NCBI RefSeq assembly: GCF_004362855.1
Contig: NZ_SNXW01000002.1
Location: forward strand, 1 to 64,000
Reading direction: 5' to 3'
Length of the DNA stretch: 64,000 bases
From: Aquabacterium commune
GTDB taxonomy: Bacteria > Pseudomonadota > Gammaproteobacteria > Burkholderiales > Burkholderiaceae_C
Made by a program: the position numbers and the translations under genes. Shown piece after piece: positions 18,076 to 27,219 of the stretch. How positions within the stretch are numbered: position 1 is the first letter of the stretch; each line of letters begins with the position of its first letter. Under the pieces are notes generated by a model. The model was not told the origin of the DNA, did no database searches, and saw only the letters and a program-made list of their open reading frames with translations.

Positions 18076-19362
18076 TCAGCGGGCCTTGATGGCGCGCCAG
18101 CCGATGTCGGAGCGGAACTGCATGCCGTCGAACTGGATGCCGCGCAGGTACTCGTAGGCACGCTGCTGGGCCAGCTTGGCCGAATCGCCCAACGCAGTCA
18201 CGCACAGCACGCGACCACCGCTGGTGCGCAGCACGCCATCCTCGCCCAGCGTGGTGCCGGCGTGGAAGACCATGGCGTCGTCGGCTTCGGCGGGCAAGCC
18301 GGTGATGGCCTGGCCCTTCTCGGGGTTCAGCGGGTAGCCGCCCGCGGCCACGACCACGCCGAGCGCGAAGCGGCGATCCCATTGCAGCTCGACCTGGTCC
18401 AGGGTGCCGTCGGTGGCGTGCATGAACAGGTCGATGGCATCGCTCTTGAGGCGCATCATGATGGGCTGCGTCTCGGGATCGCCCATGCGGCAGTTGAATT
18501 CCAGCGTCTTCGGCGAACCGTTGGCGTCGATCATCAGGCCGGCGTACAGGAAGCCGGTGAAGGGGATGCCGTCCTTGGCCATGCCGTCCAGCGTCGGCTG
18601 GATGATTTCCTGCATGGCCTTGGCATAGACGTTGGGCGTCACCACCGGCGCGGGCGAGTAGGCGCCCATGCCGCCCGTGTTGGGGCCTTCGTCGGCGTCC
18701 AGCAGGCGTTTGTGGTCCTGGCTGGTGGCCATCACGGCCACGTTCTTGCCGTCGGCCAGCACGATGAAACTGGCTTCCTCGCCGGCCAGGAACTCTTCGA
18801 TGACCACGCGCGCGCCACCTTCGTTGTGCTGCACGCCCAACTTGTTGTCCAGCAACATGAAGTCGATGGCTTCGTGCGCCTCTGCCAGGCTCATGGCCAC
18901 GACCACGCCCTTGCCCGCCGCCAGGCCGTCTGCCTTGATGACGATGGGCGCGCCGTGCTGGTCCACATAGGCGTGGGCCGCGGCGGCGTCGGTGAAGGTT
19001 TCGTAAAAGGCCGTGGGGATGCCATGGCGCTTCATGAAGTCCTTGGCGAAGGCCTTGGAGCTTTCCAGCTGCGCGGCCTTCTGCGTCGGGCCGAAGATGC
19101 GCAGGCCGCGGGCGCGGAACTCATCGACGACACCCGACGCCAGCGGCGCCTCGGGGCCCACCACGGTCAGGACGATCTTGTTGGCCTCGGCAAAGTCGGC
19201 CAGCGCCTTCACGTCGGTGATGGGCACGTTGACCAGGCGCGCATCGCGTGCCGTGCCGCCGTTGCCCGGCGCCACATAGACCTTCTGGGCCTTGGGCGAT
19301 TGGGCCAGCTTCCAGGCCAGGGCGTGTTCGCGGCCGCCGGAGCCGATGACGAGGATGTTCAT
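18076..19362 (-). CDS. purD: Phosphoribosylamine-glycine ligase
   Basis: A 428-residue ATP-grasp enzyme for the second step of purine synthesis. It opens with [25 protein letters not shown]-grasp elements include [15 protein letters not shown] near 140 and [17 protein letters not shown] near 190; [19 protein letters not shown] corresponds here to [15 protein letters not shown] near 287. Length and motifs are normal. It lies between the pmpR-type gene and hemF. Confidence 0.97.
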   Translation of the reverse strand: MNILVIGSGGREHALAWKLAQSPKAQKVYVAPGNGGTARDARLVNVPITDVKALADFAEANKIVLTVVGPEAPLASGVVDEFRARGLRIFGPTQKAAQLESSKAFAKDFMKRHGIPTAFYETFTDAAAAHAYVDQHGAPIVIKADGLAAGKGVVVAMSLAEAHEAIDFMLLDNKLGVQHNEGGARVVIEEFLAGEEASFIVLADGKNVAVMATSQDHKRLLDADEGPNTGGMGAYSPAPVVTPNVYAKAMQEIIQPTLDGMAKDGIPFTGFLYAGLMIDANGSPKTLEFNCRMGDPETQPIMMRLKSDAIDLFMHATDGTLDQVELQWDRRFALGVVVAAGGYPLNPEKGQAITGLPAEADDAMVFHAGTTLGEDGVLRTSGGRVLCVTALGDSAKLAQQRAYEYLRGIQFDGMQFRSDIGWRAIKAR

Positions 19363-19375
19363 GGGGAGGTTTCTA

Positions 19376-20098
19376 TCAGTTCAGTTCGGCGTTGTGGAAG
19401 ACTTCCTGGACGTCGTCCAGGTCTTCCAGCACGTCCAGCAGCTTCTGCATGCGGACGGCATCGTCACCGCTCAATTCAATGGGGGTGTCTGCGCGCATGG
19501 TGACTTCGGCCAGTTCGGACTGCAGGCCCGCAGCTTGCAGCGCCTTTTGCACGGCCTCGAAGTCGGGCGGGGCGCACAGCACCTCGATGGAGCCATCGTC
19601 GTGGGTGAGCACGTCTTCCGCACCCGCTTCCAGGGCCACTTCCATGACCTTGTCTTCGCTGGCACCCGGGGCGAACAGGAACTGGCCCACGTGCTTGAAC
19701 TGGAAGGACACCGAGCCGTCCGTGCCCATGTTGCCGCCGTACTTGCTGAAGGCGTGGCGCACTTCGGCCACGGTGCGCACACGGTTGTCGGTCATGGTGT
19801 CCACCATGATGGCAGCGCCGCCGATGCCGTAGCCTTCGTAGCGGATTTCCTCGTAGGTGACGCCATCCAGGTTGCCCGTGGCCTTGTCCACGTTGCGCTT
19901 GATGTTGTCGGCCGGCATGTTCGCGGCCTTGGCCTTCTCGATGGCCAGGCGCAGGCGCGGGTTCATGTTGACATCGGCCCCGCCAGCACGGGCGGCCACG
20001 ATGATTTCACGGGTGAGACGGGTCCAGATCTTGCCTCGCTTTTCGTCTTGACGACCCTTGCGATGCTGGATGTTGGCCCATTTGGAATGGCCGGCCAT
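19376..20098 (-). CDS. YebC/PmpR-family DNA-binding regulator (TACO1-like)
   Basis: A 240-residue protein of the YebC/TACO1 family, opening with [28 protein letters not shown] and containing the [25 protein letters not shown] segment near residues 85-110. Members were described as transcription regulators, and more recently as factors relieving ribosome stalling on proline stretches. Start ATG is fixed by the family N terminus. It is head-to-head with the HerA-like ATPase gene across 213 bp. Confidence 0.94.
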   Translation of the reverse strand: MAGHSKWANIQHRKGRQDEKRGKIWTRLTREIIVAARAGGADVNMNPRLRLAIEKAKAANMPADNIKRNVDKATGNLDGVTYEEIRYEGYGIGGAAIMVDTMTDNRVRTVAEVRHAFSKYGGNMGTDGSVSFQFKHVGQFLFAPGASEDKVMEVALEAGAEDVLTHDDGSIEVLCAPPDFEAVQKALQAAGLQSELAEVTMRADTPIELSGDDAVRMQKLLDVLEDLDDVQEVFHNAELN

Positions 20099-20311
20099 GG
20101 TGCGTGCTCCGGAAAGAAAATAGGGGCGGAATGTGGCGATGGGTCCATGCCGACGCGCACGCTGGTGGCTCACCGGCGCGCGCGCGGCCCCAGGAAAAAC
20201 CTGGGAGATACTTCGATTTTACCTTCGCGCCGGGTGGCCATCGCCATTCCCGGCCCCGAACCCTGGTCAGCGCCGCTGGCCCAACACCGATTTCAGCGCC
20301 CAGGAGACCCC

Positions 20312-21883
20312 ATGACCGACCCCATCCTCCTTGCTGCCCACGGCGAGATCGCCTGCCACCTGCTGCCCGCCCTGGCCAACCGCCACGGCCTCATCACCGG
20401 CGCCACCGGCACAGGCAAGACCATCAGCCTGCAAAAGCTGGCCGAAAGCTTCAGCGCCATCGGCGTACCCGTCTTCATGGCCGACGTCAAGGGCGACCTG
20501 ACCGGCATCTCGCAAACGGGCAAGGTCAGCGACAAGCTCGCCGGCATCCTGCAGGAACGCGGCCTGGACACCCCCACCGCCGTGGCCTGCCCGACCACGC
20601 TGTGGGACGTCTTCGGCCAGCAAGGCCACCCGGTGCGCGCCACCATCTCTGACATGGGCCCGCTGCTGCTGGGCCGCATGCTCGATTTGAACGACACGCA
20701 ACAAGGCGTCTTGCAGCTGGTCTTCAAGGTCGCCGATGACAACGGCCTGCTGCTGCTCGACCTCAAAGACCTGCGCGCCATGCTGCAGCACGTGGGCGAC
20801 AACGCCAGCCAGTTCACCACCGAGTACGGCAACATCAGCCCGGCCAGCATCGGCGCCATCCAGCGTGGCTTGCTGCAGGTCGATGAGCAAGGCGGCGACC
20901 GCTTCTTCGGCGAGCCCATGCTCAACATCGGCGACTTCATGCAGACGGTGGGCGGCAAGGGCGTCGTCAACATCCTGGCGGCCGACAAGCTGATGAACGC
21001 GCCGCGCCTGTACGCCACCTTCCTGCTGTGGATGCTGTCGGAGCTGTTCGAGACCCTGCCCGAGGTGGGCGACCTGGACAAGCCCAAGCTGGTGTTCTTC
21101 TTCGACGAGGCCCACCTGCTGTTCAAAGATGCGCCCTCCGCGCTGGTCGAGCGCATCGAGCTGGTCGTGCGCCTGGTGCGCTCCAAGGGCGTCGGCGTCT
21201 ATTTTGTGACGCAAAACCCGCTGGACGTGCCCGACACCGTGCTGGGCCAGCTGGGCAACCGCGTGCAGCACGCCCTGCGCGCCTTCACCCCGCGCGACCA
21301 GAAGGCCGTCAAGGCCGCGGCAGAAACGATGCGCGCCAACCCGGGCCTGGACATCGCCACGGTCATCACCGAACTGGGCGTGGGCGAAGCCCTGGTCAGC
21401 ATGCTCGATGAGAAGGGCCGCCCGGCCATCACCGAGCGCGTCTTCATCCTGCCACCGGGCAGCCAGATCGGGCCGATCACGCCCGAGCAGCGCCAGCAGT
21501 TGCTGAAAGACTCGCTGGTGTCGGGCGTGTACGAGCAGACGGTGGACCGCGACTCGGCCTACGAGAAGCTCAAAGGCCGTGCCGCGGCCTCACCGACATC
21601 GGCCCAGGCCCCCGCGGGCGGTGCGCGCTCCATGCGCGAAGAAGCCGCCGATGCGCTGCGCGGCGGTGCAGGCGATGCTGCTGCGGGCGCTGCCACGGCG
21701 GGCGCTGGCGGCTGGCTGGGCGACATGGCCGGCGACCTGCTCAAGGGCAATGGTCGCAAGGACTCCATCCTGGAGACGGTGGCCAAATCGGCGGCACGCA
21801 CGATCGGCTCGACCGTGGGCCGCGAGATCATCCGCGGCGTGCTGGGTTCCATCCTGGGCGGCAGCACCAGCCGCCGCCGCTGA
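20312..21883 (+). CDS. HerA-like ATPase, DUF853 (YjgR-type)
   Basis: A 523-residue P-loop ATPase with [20 protein letters not shown] near residues 29-48 (Walker A), [13 protein letters not shown] near 56, [11 protein letters not shown] near 270 (Walker B) and [12 protein letters not shown] near 300. It belongs to the HerA/FtsK-related DUF853 group with unknown cellular role. The C-terminal 90 residues are Ala/Gly-rich, then end in a conserved [22 protein letters not shown]. The ATG gives [12 protein letters not shown], where the family starts. No nuclease partner (NurA-like) is adjacent. Confidence 0.88.
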   Translation: MTDPILLAAHGEIACHLLPALANRHGLITGATGTGKTISLQKLAESFSAIGVPVFMADVKGDLTGISQTGKVSDKLAGILQERGLDTPTAVACPTTLWDVFGQQGHPVRATISDMGPLLLGRMLDLNDTQQGVLQLVFKVADDNGLLLLDLKDLRAMLQHVGDNASQFTTEYGNISPASIGAIQRGLLQVDEQGGDRFFGEPMLNIGDFMQTVGGKGVVNILAADKLMNAPRLYATFLLWMLSELFETLPEVGDLDKPKLVFFFDEAHLLFKDAPSALVERIELVVRLVRSKGVGVYFVTQNPLDVPDTVLGQLGNRVQHALRAFTPRDQKAVKAAAETMRANPGLDIATVITELGVGEALVSMLDEKGRPAITERVFILPPGSQIGPITPEQRQQLLKDSLVSGVYEQTVDRDSAYEKLKGRAAASPTSAQAPAGGARSMREEAADALRGGAGDAAAGAATAGAGGWLGDMAGDLLKGNGRKDSILETVAKSAARTIGSTVGREIIRGVLGSILGGSTSRRR

Positions 21884-21915
21884 GCCGACGGCCCTGCGCA
21901 ACCTCAGCCGCTGAC

Positions 21916-22362
21916 TCAGTCGTCGCGGCCCCAGGCGTAGCGATCGCCGCGGTGCCCCTCCCAGCGGCCATCATGACGACCCTCATGGCGGCCATCGCCG
22001 TAACCGTGGCGGCCTTCGTCATGGTGGTGGCGCCAGCCCCAGTGCGGCGGGCGACGGCGGTGGTCGTGGCCGCGCTGGACGTACACGGGTTGAGGTGCGT
22101 ACATCGGCTGGGGCGCATACACGACCGGGGGCGCGATCACCACCGGTGCGGGGCCGTACAAGCCCCGCGGCGTGTTGGAGAAAGTCGTGCCGACACGGCC
22201 TGCGCCCTGGATGGGGGCGTCCACATTGACCGCCCAGTACACGCCCGGCACGCCCTGGCCTGCCTGGACCGCACCTGGCGCTGCCAGCAAAGACGCCGTC
22301 AGTGCCGCCAGCGTGGCCAGGCCAGCCCATCGGGCAGTGGTTCGAATGAGAGGTGTGTGCAT
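21916..22362 (-). CDS. His-rich exported protein of unknown function
   Basis: A 148-residue protein with a signal peptide (LATLAALTASLLAAPGAVQA, cleavage near residue 33). The mature part begins with a YWAVNVDAPIQGAGRVGTTF segment, then a PAPVV/YAPQP repeat region, and ends in about 45 residues very rich in His, Arg, Asp and Gly (HDHRRRPP, HHHDEGRH, RHEGRHDGR). The tail suggests metal binding in the periplasm or outside, but no family function is known to me. Confidence 0.7.
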   Translation of the reverse strand: MHTPLIRTTARWAGLATLAALTASLLAAPGAVQAGQGVPGVYWAVNVDAPIQGAGRVGTTFSNTPRGLYGPAPVVIAPPVVYAPQPMYAPQPVYVQRGHDHRRRPPHWGWRHHHDEGRHGYGDGRHEGRHDGRWEGHRGDRYAWGRDD

Positions 22363-22444
22363 GTCAGTTCTCCTGTATGCACACAACGGTTGGGCGCCAC
22401 GCCAGGCTGACAGCCTTTTGTAAATCTGTGTCAGCCAAATGTGT

Positions 22445-23728
22445 TCAATGGTTGTGCCCGTCGCTGCGGGCGATGGCCAGCAGACGCCCAACCTCGGCGC
22501 TGTGCACGCGCACATTGCGGCGGTGCCACAGCCCGATCAGGCACATGCTCACGGCCACGAAGCACCCGAAGGCCGTGATGGCGCCGTAGGCGGTCAGGCC
22601 GCTGCCCGTCAACCAACTGTAGCCAAAGCCCAGCAGCAGGATGCAGGCTTGCTCGTTGAAGTTCTGCACCGCGATCGAACGCCCCGCGCCCATCAGGTTG
22701 TGACCCCGGTGCTGCAACAGCGCGTTCATGGGGACCACCAGGAAGCCGCCCAGGCCGCCCAGCAAGATCAGAAAGGGCACGGCCACGACGATGTCGTCCA
22801 ACACGTTCATGCCCAGCACCAGCACGCCCATGGCCACCCCCAGGGGGATGACGCTGGTGGCCTGGTCCAGGCGCATCTTGGCCGAGGCCACCACAGCCCC
22901 CACCGCCGTGCCAATGGCCACCACACCGACCAGCGCCGACGCCTTGGTGGTGTCGTAGCCCAGCGCCACGGCCGCCCAGGCCAGCACGATGTAGCGGAGG
23001 TTGCCCGACACGCCCCAGAACAGGGTGGTGGTGGTCAGGGAGATCTGGCCCAGCTTGTCGCGCCACAGGCGCGAGTTGCACGACATGAAATCCTTGAGCA
23101 ACAGCACCGGGTGGCCCACGAAGTCCTGCAGCGGTGTGTCGGTGCGGGGGATGCGCAGGTTGAAGCCCGCGGCCAGCACGTACAGCGACACCAGCATCGC
23201 GATGGCTGCCTCAGGTGGCGAGTCGATGCCCGTGTCAACACCGGGCACATCCAGGCTCAGCAGCATCGGCGCGATGGCGTGGCCCATCAGTTGCCCGCCC
23301 AGCACCACGCCAAAGATGATGGAAGTGATGGTCAGGCCTTCGATCCAGCCATTGGCCTTGACCAGCTGTGACGGCGGCAGCAACTCGGTGAGGATCCCGT
23401 ACTTGGCCGGTGAGTACGCCGCGGCGCCCAGGCCCACCACGGCGTAGGCCAACAGCGGGTGCAGGCCGAACAGCATCAGCAGACAACCCAGCACCTTGAC
23501 GCTGTTGGAGAGGAACATGACCTTGCCTTTGGGCAAGGCGTCTGCGAAGGCCCCCACGAAGGGTGCCAGCACCACGTAGAACAGCGCGAACATCGGCACC
23601 AAGGCCGCGCGCTGCCACTCAGGCGCACCATCGGACTTGAGCAACTCGACCGCCGCCACGAACAGCGCGTTGTCTGCCAGCGAGCTGCAGAACTGCGCCG
23701 CCATGATCGTGAAAAAACCTTTTTTCAT
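22445..23728 (-). CDS. lplT: Lysophospholipid transporter LplT
   Basis: A 427-residue major-facilitator protein with about 12 membrane helices. It opens with MKKGFFTIMAAQFCSSLADNALFVAAVELL, has FADALPKGKVMFLSNSVKVLG near 60 and ends with a short soluble tail. LplT flips lysophosphatidylethanolamine inward for re-acylation. The partner acyltransferase Aas is neither fused nor adjacent, unlike in enterobacteria. It is divergent from alr. Confidence 0.9.
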   Translation of the reverse strand: MKKGFFTIMAAQFCSSLADNALFVAAVELLKSDGAPEWQRAALVPMFALFYVVLAPFVGAFADALPKGKVMFLSNSVKVLGCLLMLFGLHPLLAYAVVGLGAAAYSPAKYGILTELLPPSQLVKANGWIEGLTITSIIFGVVLGGQLMGHAIAPMLLSLDVPGVDTGIDSPPEAAIAMLVSLYVLAAGFNLRIPRTDTPLQDFVGHPVLLLKDFMSCNSRLWRDKLGQISLTTTTLFWGVSGNLRYIVLAWAAVALGYDTTKASALVGVVAIGTAVGAVVASAKMRLDQATSVIPLGVAMGVLVLGMNVLDDIVVAVPFLILLGGLGGFLVVPMNALLQHRGHNLMGAGRSIAVQNFNEQACILLLGFGYSWLTGSGLTAYGAITAFGCFVAVSMCLIGLWHRRNVRVHSAEVGRLLAIARSDGHNH

Positions 23729-23815
23729 GCGCGAGCGGTGTGGGTCGTCGAGGCTGGGGATCGCAGGTTATAGCACGCCGACCAAGCTGAACGTGGCGAC
23801 AATCCCGCAAGCTGC

Positions 23816-23842
23816 ACGACCCCATGCACGATCAGGGGTCGT
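23816..23842. promoter_or_regulatory. Inverted repeat in the lplT/alr divergent intergenic region
   Basis: ACGACCCC at 23816-23823 and its complement GGGGTCGT at 23835-23842 flank an 11-base loop, 28 bases before alr. It could be an operator or a leader hairpin; no regulator is suggested by the sequence. Confidence 0.35.
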
Positions 23843-23869
23843 CTCGCACCCGGGTGGCAAAATGGCACC

Positions 23870-25009
23870 ATGCCCCGCCCGCTTGAAGCCCTGGTCCACC
23901 TCGACGCCCTGCAACACAACCTGACACGAGCCCGTGCCTGCGCTCCGGACGCCCAGGTCTGGGCGGTGGTCAAGGCCAATGCCTATGGCCACGGCTTGGT
24001 GCGCGCTTTCGAGGGCCTGCGCGCCGCCGACGGCTTCGCCCTGTTGGACATCGCCGAGGCGCGCAAGCTGCGCGAGCTCGACTGGCGCGGCCCCATCCTG
24101 CTGCTCGAAGGCGTGTTCGATGCACGCGATCTGGAGTCCTGCTCGCGCCTGGGCCTGTGGCACGTGGTGCACTGCGAGCAGCAGATCGACTGGCTGGCGC
24201 AGCACAAAACAGAGTGGCCCCACCGCGTGTTCCTGAAGATGAACACCGGCATGAACCGCCTGGGCTTCACACCGCAGGCCTTCCGCAACGCCTGGCTGCG
24301 CCTGAGCGCCCTGCCCCAGGTCGATGAGGTGTCTTTCATCACGCACTTCTCGGACGCCGACAGCGACAAGGGCATCGCCCAGCAGGCCGACATCTTCCTG
24401 ACCCACACGGCCGACCTCAGCGGCGAGCGCAGCCTGTGCAACAGCGCCGCGACCCTGCGCCATGCACACGACCCGAAGGTCCGTGGCGACTGGGTGCGCC
24501 CCGGCGTGATGCTGTACGGTGCCTCGCCGGATTACCCGGAGCACGACGCCGCCCACTGGCAGCTGCGCCCGGCCATGACGCTGCGCTCCAGGCTGATCGG
24601 CCTGCAACACCTGCAAGCCGGCGACACGGTGGGCTACGGCAGCCGCTTCACGGCCGAGCAGGCCATGCGCATCGGCGTGGTGGCCTGCGGTTATGCCGAT
24701 GGCTACCCTCGCCATGCGCCGACGGGCACGCCGGTGCTGGTCGATGGACAGCGCACACGCATCGTCGGGCGGGTGTCCATGGACATGGTCACGGTGGACC
24801 TGAGCGCGCTGCCGCAGGCCCAGATCGGCACCGAGGTCACGCTGTGGGGGCAAGGCCCGCATGGCAGCCTGCTGTCGATCGACGAGGTCGCCCTGCACGC
24901 CGGCACCATCGGCTACGAGCTGATGTGTGCGCTGTCGCAGCGCGTGCCGGTGCTGACGGTGGGCGACGACCACGGCGCGCATGGCACGGCACCTGCATTC
25001 GCCCCCTGA
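23870..25009 (+). CDS. alr: Alanine racemase
   Basis: A 379-residue PLP enzyme that makes D-alanine for peptidoglycan. The PLP lysine lies in AVVKANAYGHG near residue 36; FLKMNTGMNRLGF is near 125, the second catalytic base region YGSRFTAEQAMRIGVVACGYADGYPRH near 260-285, and GRVSMDMVTVDLS near 305. It is followed after 24 bases by a thioesterase gene and then radA, likely one transcript. Confidence 0.96.
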   Translation: MPRPLEALVHLDALQHNLTRARACAPDAQVWAVVKANAYGHGLVRAFEGLRAADGFALLDIAEARKLRELDWRGPILLLEGVFDARDLESCSRLGLWHVVHCEQQIDWLAQHKTEWPHRVFLKMNTGMNRLGFTPQAFRNAWLRLSALPQVDEVSFITHFSDADSDKGIAQQADIFLTHTADLSGERSLCNSAATLRHAHDPKVRGDWVRPGVMLYGASPDYPEHDAAHWQLRPAMTLRSRLIGLQHLQAGDTVGYGSRFTAEQAMRIGVVACGYADGYPRHAPTGTPVLVDGQRTRIVGRVSMDMVTVDLSALPQAQIGTEVTLWGQGPHGSLLSIDEVALHAGTIGYELMCALSQRVPVLTVGDDHGAHGTAPAFAP

Positions 25010-25033
25010 CCCTCACACCCGACACGGCTCTCC

Positions 25034-25534
25034 ATGGAACTCGACCACCAACGCCACCAGCTGCACATGACCGTGCTCATGACGCCGGACATGGCCAATT
25101 TCTCCGGCAATGTGCACGGCGGCACCATCCTCAAGCTGCTCGACCAGGTGGCTTACGCCTGCGCCAGCCGCTATGCCGGCTGCTACGTCGTGACCCTGTC
25201 GGTGGACCAGGTCACCTTCCGCCAGCCCATCCACGTGGGCGAGCTGGTCACCTTCCTCGCGTCGGTGAACTACACAGGCACCTCGTCGATGGAGATCGGC
25301 ATCAAGGTGGTGGCCGAGAACATCCGCACGCAGGTGGTGCGCCACGCCAACAGCTGCTTCTTCACCATGGTGGCGGTGAACGACAAGGCCAAGCCCCAGG
25401 CCGTGACGCCCCTCGCCCCCAACACCCCCGACGAGCACCGCCGCTTTGCCGCGGCCAAGCTGCGCCGCCAGCTGCGCCAGGAACTGGACCAGCGCTTCCG
25501 CGCCATCCAGTCGGGCCAGCCCGCCGCGAACTGA
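25034..25534 (+). CDS. Hotdog-fold acyl-CoA thioesterase (YciA/BFIT-like)
   Basis: A 166-residue single-domain hotdog enzyme. It has the NVHGGTILKLLDQVAYACASRYAG motif near residues 26-50, typical of acyl-CoA thioesterases, followed by VDQVTFRQPIHVGELVTF. It should hydrolyse acyl-CoA esters in the cytoplasm; chain-length preference cannot be told. A basic helical C terminus of about 30 residues follows the fold. Confidence 0.9.
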   Translation: MELDHQRHQLHMTVLMTPDMANFSGNVHGGTILKLLDQVAYACASRYAGCYVVTLSVDQVTFRQPIHVGELVTFLASVNYTGTSSMEIGIKVVAENIRTQVVRHANSCFFTMVAVNDKAKPQAVTPLAPNTPDEHRRFAAAKLRRQLRQELDQRFRAIQSGQPAAN

Positions 25535-25550
25535 GCGCCCAGGCAGCCCC

Positions 25551-26924
25551 ATGGCCAAAGACAAAACCATCTACACCTGCCAGGAATGCGGCGGCACCAG
25601 CCCCAAGTGGCTGGGCAAGTGCCCGAGCTGCAATGCCTGGAACACGCTCGAAGAAACGCGGGCCGAGCCCGTGGGCCCAGGCAAGAACCGCATGCAGGCC
25701 TTGGCCCGTGGCCTGAACGCGGCCCAGCCGGTGACCACCCTGGCCGACATCGAAGCGGCCGACGTGGCCCGCACGCCCACCGGCATCGACGAGCTGGACC
25801 GCGTGCTGGGCGGCGGCATCGTGGCCGGCGGCGTGGTGCTGATCGGCGGCGACCCGGGCATCGGCAAATCGACGCTGCTGCTGCAGGCGCTGGACGGCTT
25901 GTCGCGGCAGATGAAGGTGCTGTACGTGACGGGCGAAGAAAGCGGCGCCCAGGTGGCGATGCGTGCGCACCGCCTGGGCCTGGACGGCTCGCAGGTGCGC
26001 GTGCAGGCGGAGATCCAGCTGGAGAACATCCTCGCCACGCTGGAGGCCGAGCAACCCGCTTTCTGCGTGATCGACTCCATCCAGACGCTGTTCTCGGACC
26101 AGCTCAGCTCGGCGCCAGGCTCGGTGGCGCAGGTGCGCGAGTGCGCCGCCCACCTCACCCGCACGGCCAAGGCCAGCGGCTGCACCGTCGTGCTGGTGGG
26201 CCACGTGACCAAGGAAGGCGCGCTGGCCGGCCCCCGCGTGCTGGAGCACATCGTGGACACGGTGCTGTACTTCGAGGGCGACACGCACAGCAGCTTCCGC
26301 CTGGTGCGCGCCATCAAGAACCGCTTTGGCGCCGTCAACGAAATTGGCGTCTTCGCCATGACCGACAAGGGCCTCAAGGGTGTGAACAACCCGAGCGCCA
26401 TCTTCCTGTCCACGCACAGCGAGCCGGTGCCGGGCTCCTGCGTGCTGGTGACGCTGGAGGGCACGCGGCCGCTGCTGGTGGAGATCCAGGCGCTGGTCGA
26501 TTCAGGTGGCCCCAGCCCGCGCCGCCTGAGCGTGGGCCTGGAACGCGACCGCCTCGCCATGTTGCTGGCGGTGCTGCACCGCCATGCGGGCATGGCCTGC
26601 TTCGACCAGGATGTGTTCGTCAACGCCGTGGGCGGTGTGCGCATCAGCGAGCCCGCGGCCGACCTGGCCGTGCTGCTGGCCATCCAGAGCAGCCTGCGCG
26701 CACGGCCCTTGCCCAAGGGTTTCATCGCCTTCGGTGAAGTGGGCCTGGCCGGCGAGGTGCGCCCTGCCCCGCGCGGTCAGGAACGCCTCAAGGAAGCCGC
26801 CAAACTGGGCTTCACCGTGGCCGTGGTGCCCAAGGCCAATGCGCCCAAGAAGCCCATCGAGGGCCTGACCATCCACACGGTGGACCGCGTCGAAGAGGCC
26901 ATCAACCTCGTGCGCGAGTTGTGA
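25551..26924 (+). CDS. radA: DNA repair protein RadA (Sms)
   Basis: A 457-residue branch-migration helicase. Zinc-finger cysteines are CQECGG and CPSC at residues 9-29; Walker A GGDPGIGKSTLLLQ is near 100; the RadA-specific KNRFGAVNEIG motif is near 258; and a Lon-protease-like C-terminal domain (from about 290) includes GGVRISEPAADLAVLLAIQSS. RadA extends D-loops during recombination repair. ATG at 25551 gives the family N terminus MAKDKTIYTCQECGG. Confidence 0.97.
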   Translation: MAKDKTIYTCQECGGTSPKWLGKCPSCNAWNTLEETRAEPVGPGKNRMQALARGLNAAQPVTTLADIEAADVARTPTGIDELDRVLGGGIVAGGVVLIGGDPGIGKSTLLLQALDGLSRQMKVLYVTGEESGAQVAMRAHRLGLDGSQVRVQAEIQLENILATLEAEQPAFCVIDSIQTLFSDQLSSAPGSVAQVRECAAHLTRTAKASGCTVVLVGHVTKEGALAGPRVLEHIVDTVLYFEGDTHSSFRLVRAIKNRFGAVNEIGVFAMTDKGLKGVNNPSAIFLSTHSEPVPGSCVLVTLEGTRPLLVEIQALVDSGGPSPRRLSVGLERDRLAMLLAVLHRHAGMACFDQDVFVNAVGGVRISEPAADLAVLLAIQSSLRARPLPKGFIAFGEVGLAGEVRPAPRGQERLKEAAKLGFTVAVVPKANAPKKPIEGLTIHTVDRVEEAINLVREL

Positions 26925-26932
26925 CAGCGCAT

Positions 26933-26958
26933 GCCAAGGCGCTGTTGAGTGCCTTGGC
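26933..26958. terminator. Candidate bidirectional hairpin between radA and converging gene
   Basis: GCCAAGGC (26933-26940) and GCCTTGGC (26951-26958) are exact complements with a 10-base loop, in the 42-base gap between two converging genes. No T tract follows on either strand, so termination is only inferred from position. Confidence 0.45.
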
Positions 26959-26966
26959 TCCCAACG

Positions 26967-27218
26967 TCAAGCTTCGAATTTGTACTTGACCCGGAGGTTG
27001 AGCAATCGCTCTTCGATGTCGCTGTTGAATGCTTCGAGTTCCTGGCGGTTTTTCTCGCGGATGTCTCTGGGCACCGTGAACGCAAAGCCTGCCTTGATGA
27101 CGACCTCAATTTCACCGTGCGCCGCTTGGGTGCTCGGGGCCGGCAAGGTCTGCGCACTGGAGACTGCACTCGAAGCCGATGCGGTCGTTGCCGCATTTGT
27201 ATTCATGTGTGACGCCAT
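26967..27218 (-). CDS. Small unknown protein paired with the patatin gene
   Basis: This 83-residue protein starts one base after the stop of the patatin-like gene, so the two are almost surely co-transcribed. Residues 1-33 are low-complexity Ala/Ser/Thr. Residues 34-83 look folded: EIEVVIKAGFAFTVPRDI is beta-like, followed by a charged helix (REKNRQELEAFNSDIEERLLNLRVKYKFEA). No signal peptide or membrane helix is seen and I recognise no family. It could be a regulator, partner or antidote of the phospholipase, but this rests only on gene order. Confidence 0.6.
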   Translation of the reverse strand: MASHMNTNAATTASASSAVSSAQTLPAPSTQAAHGEIEVVIKAGFAFTVPRDIREKNRQELEAFNSDIEERLLNLRVKYKFEA

Positions 27219-27219
27219 C

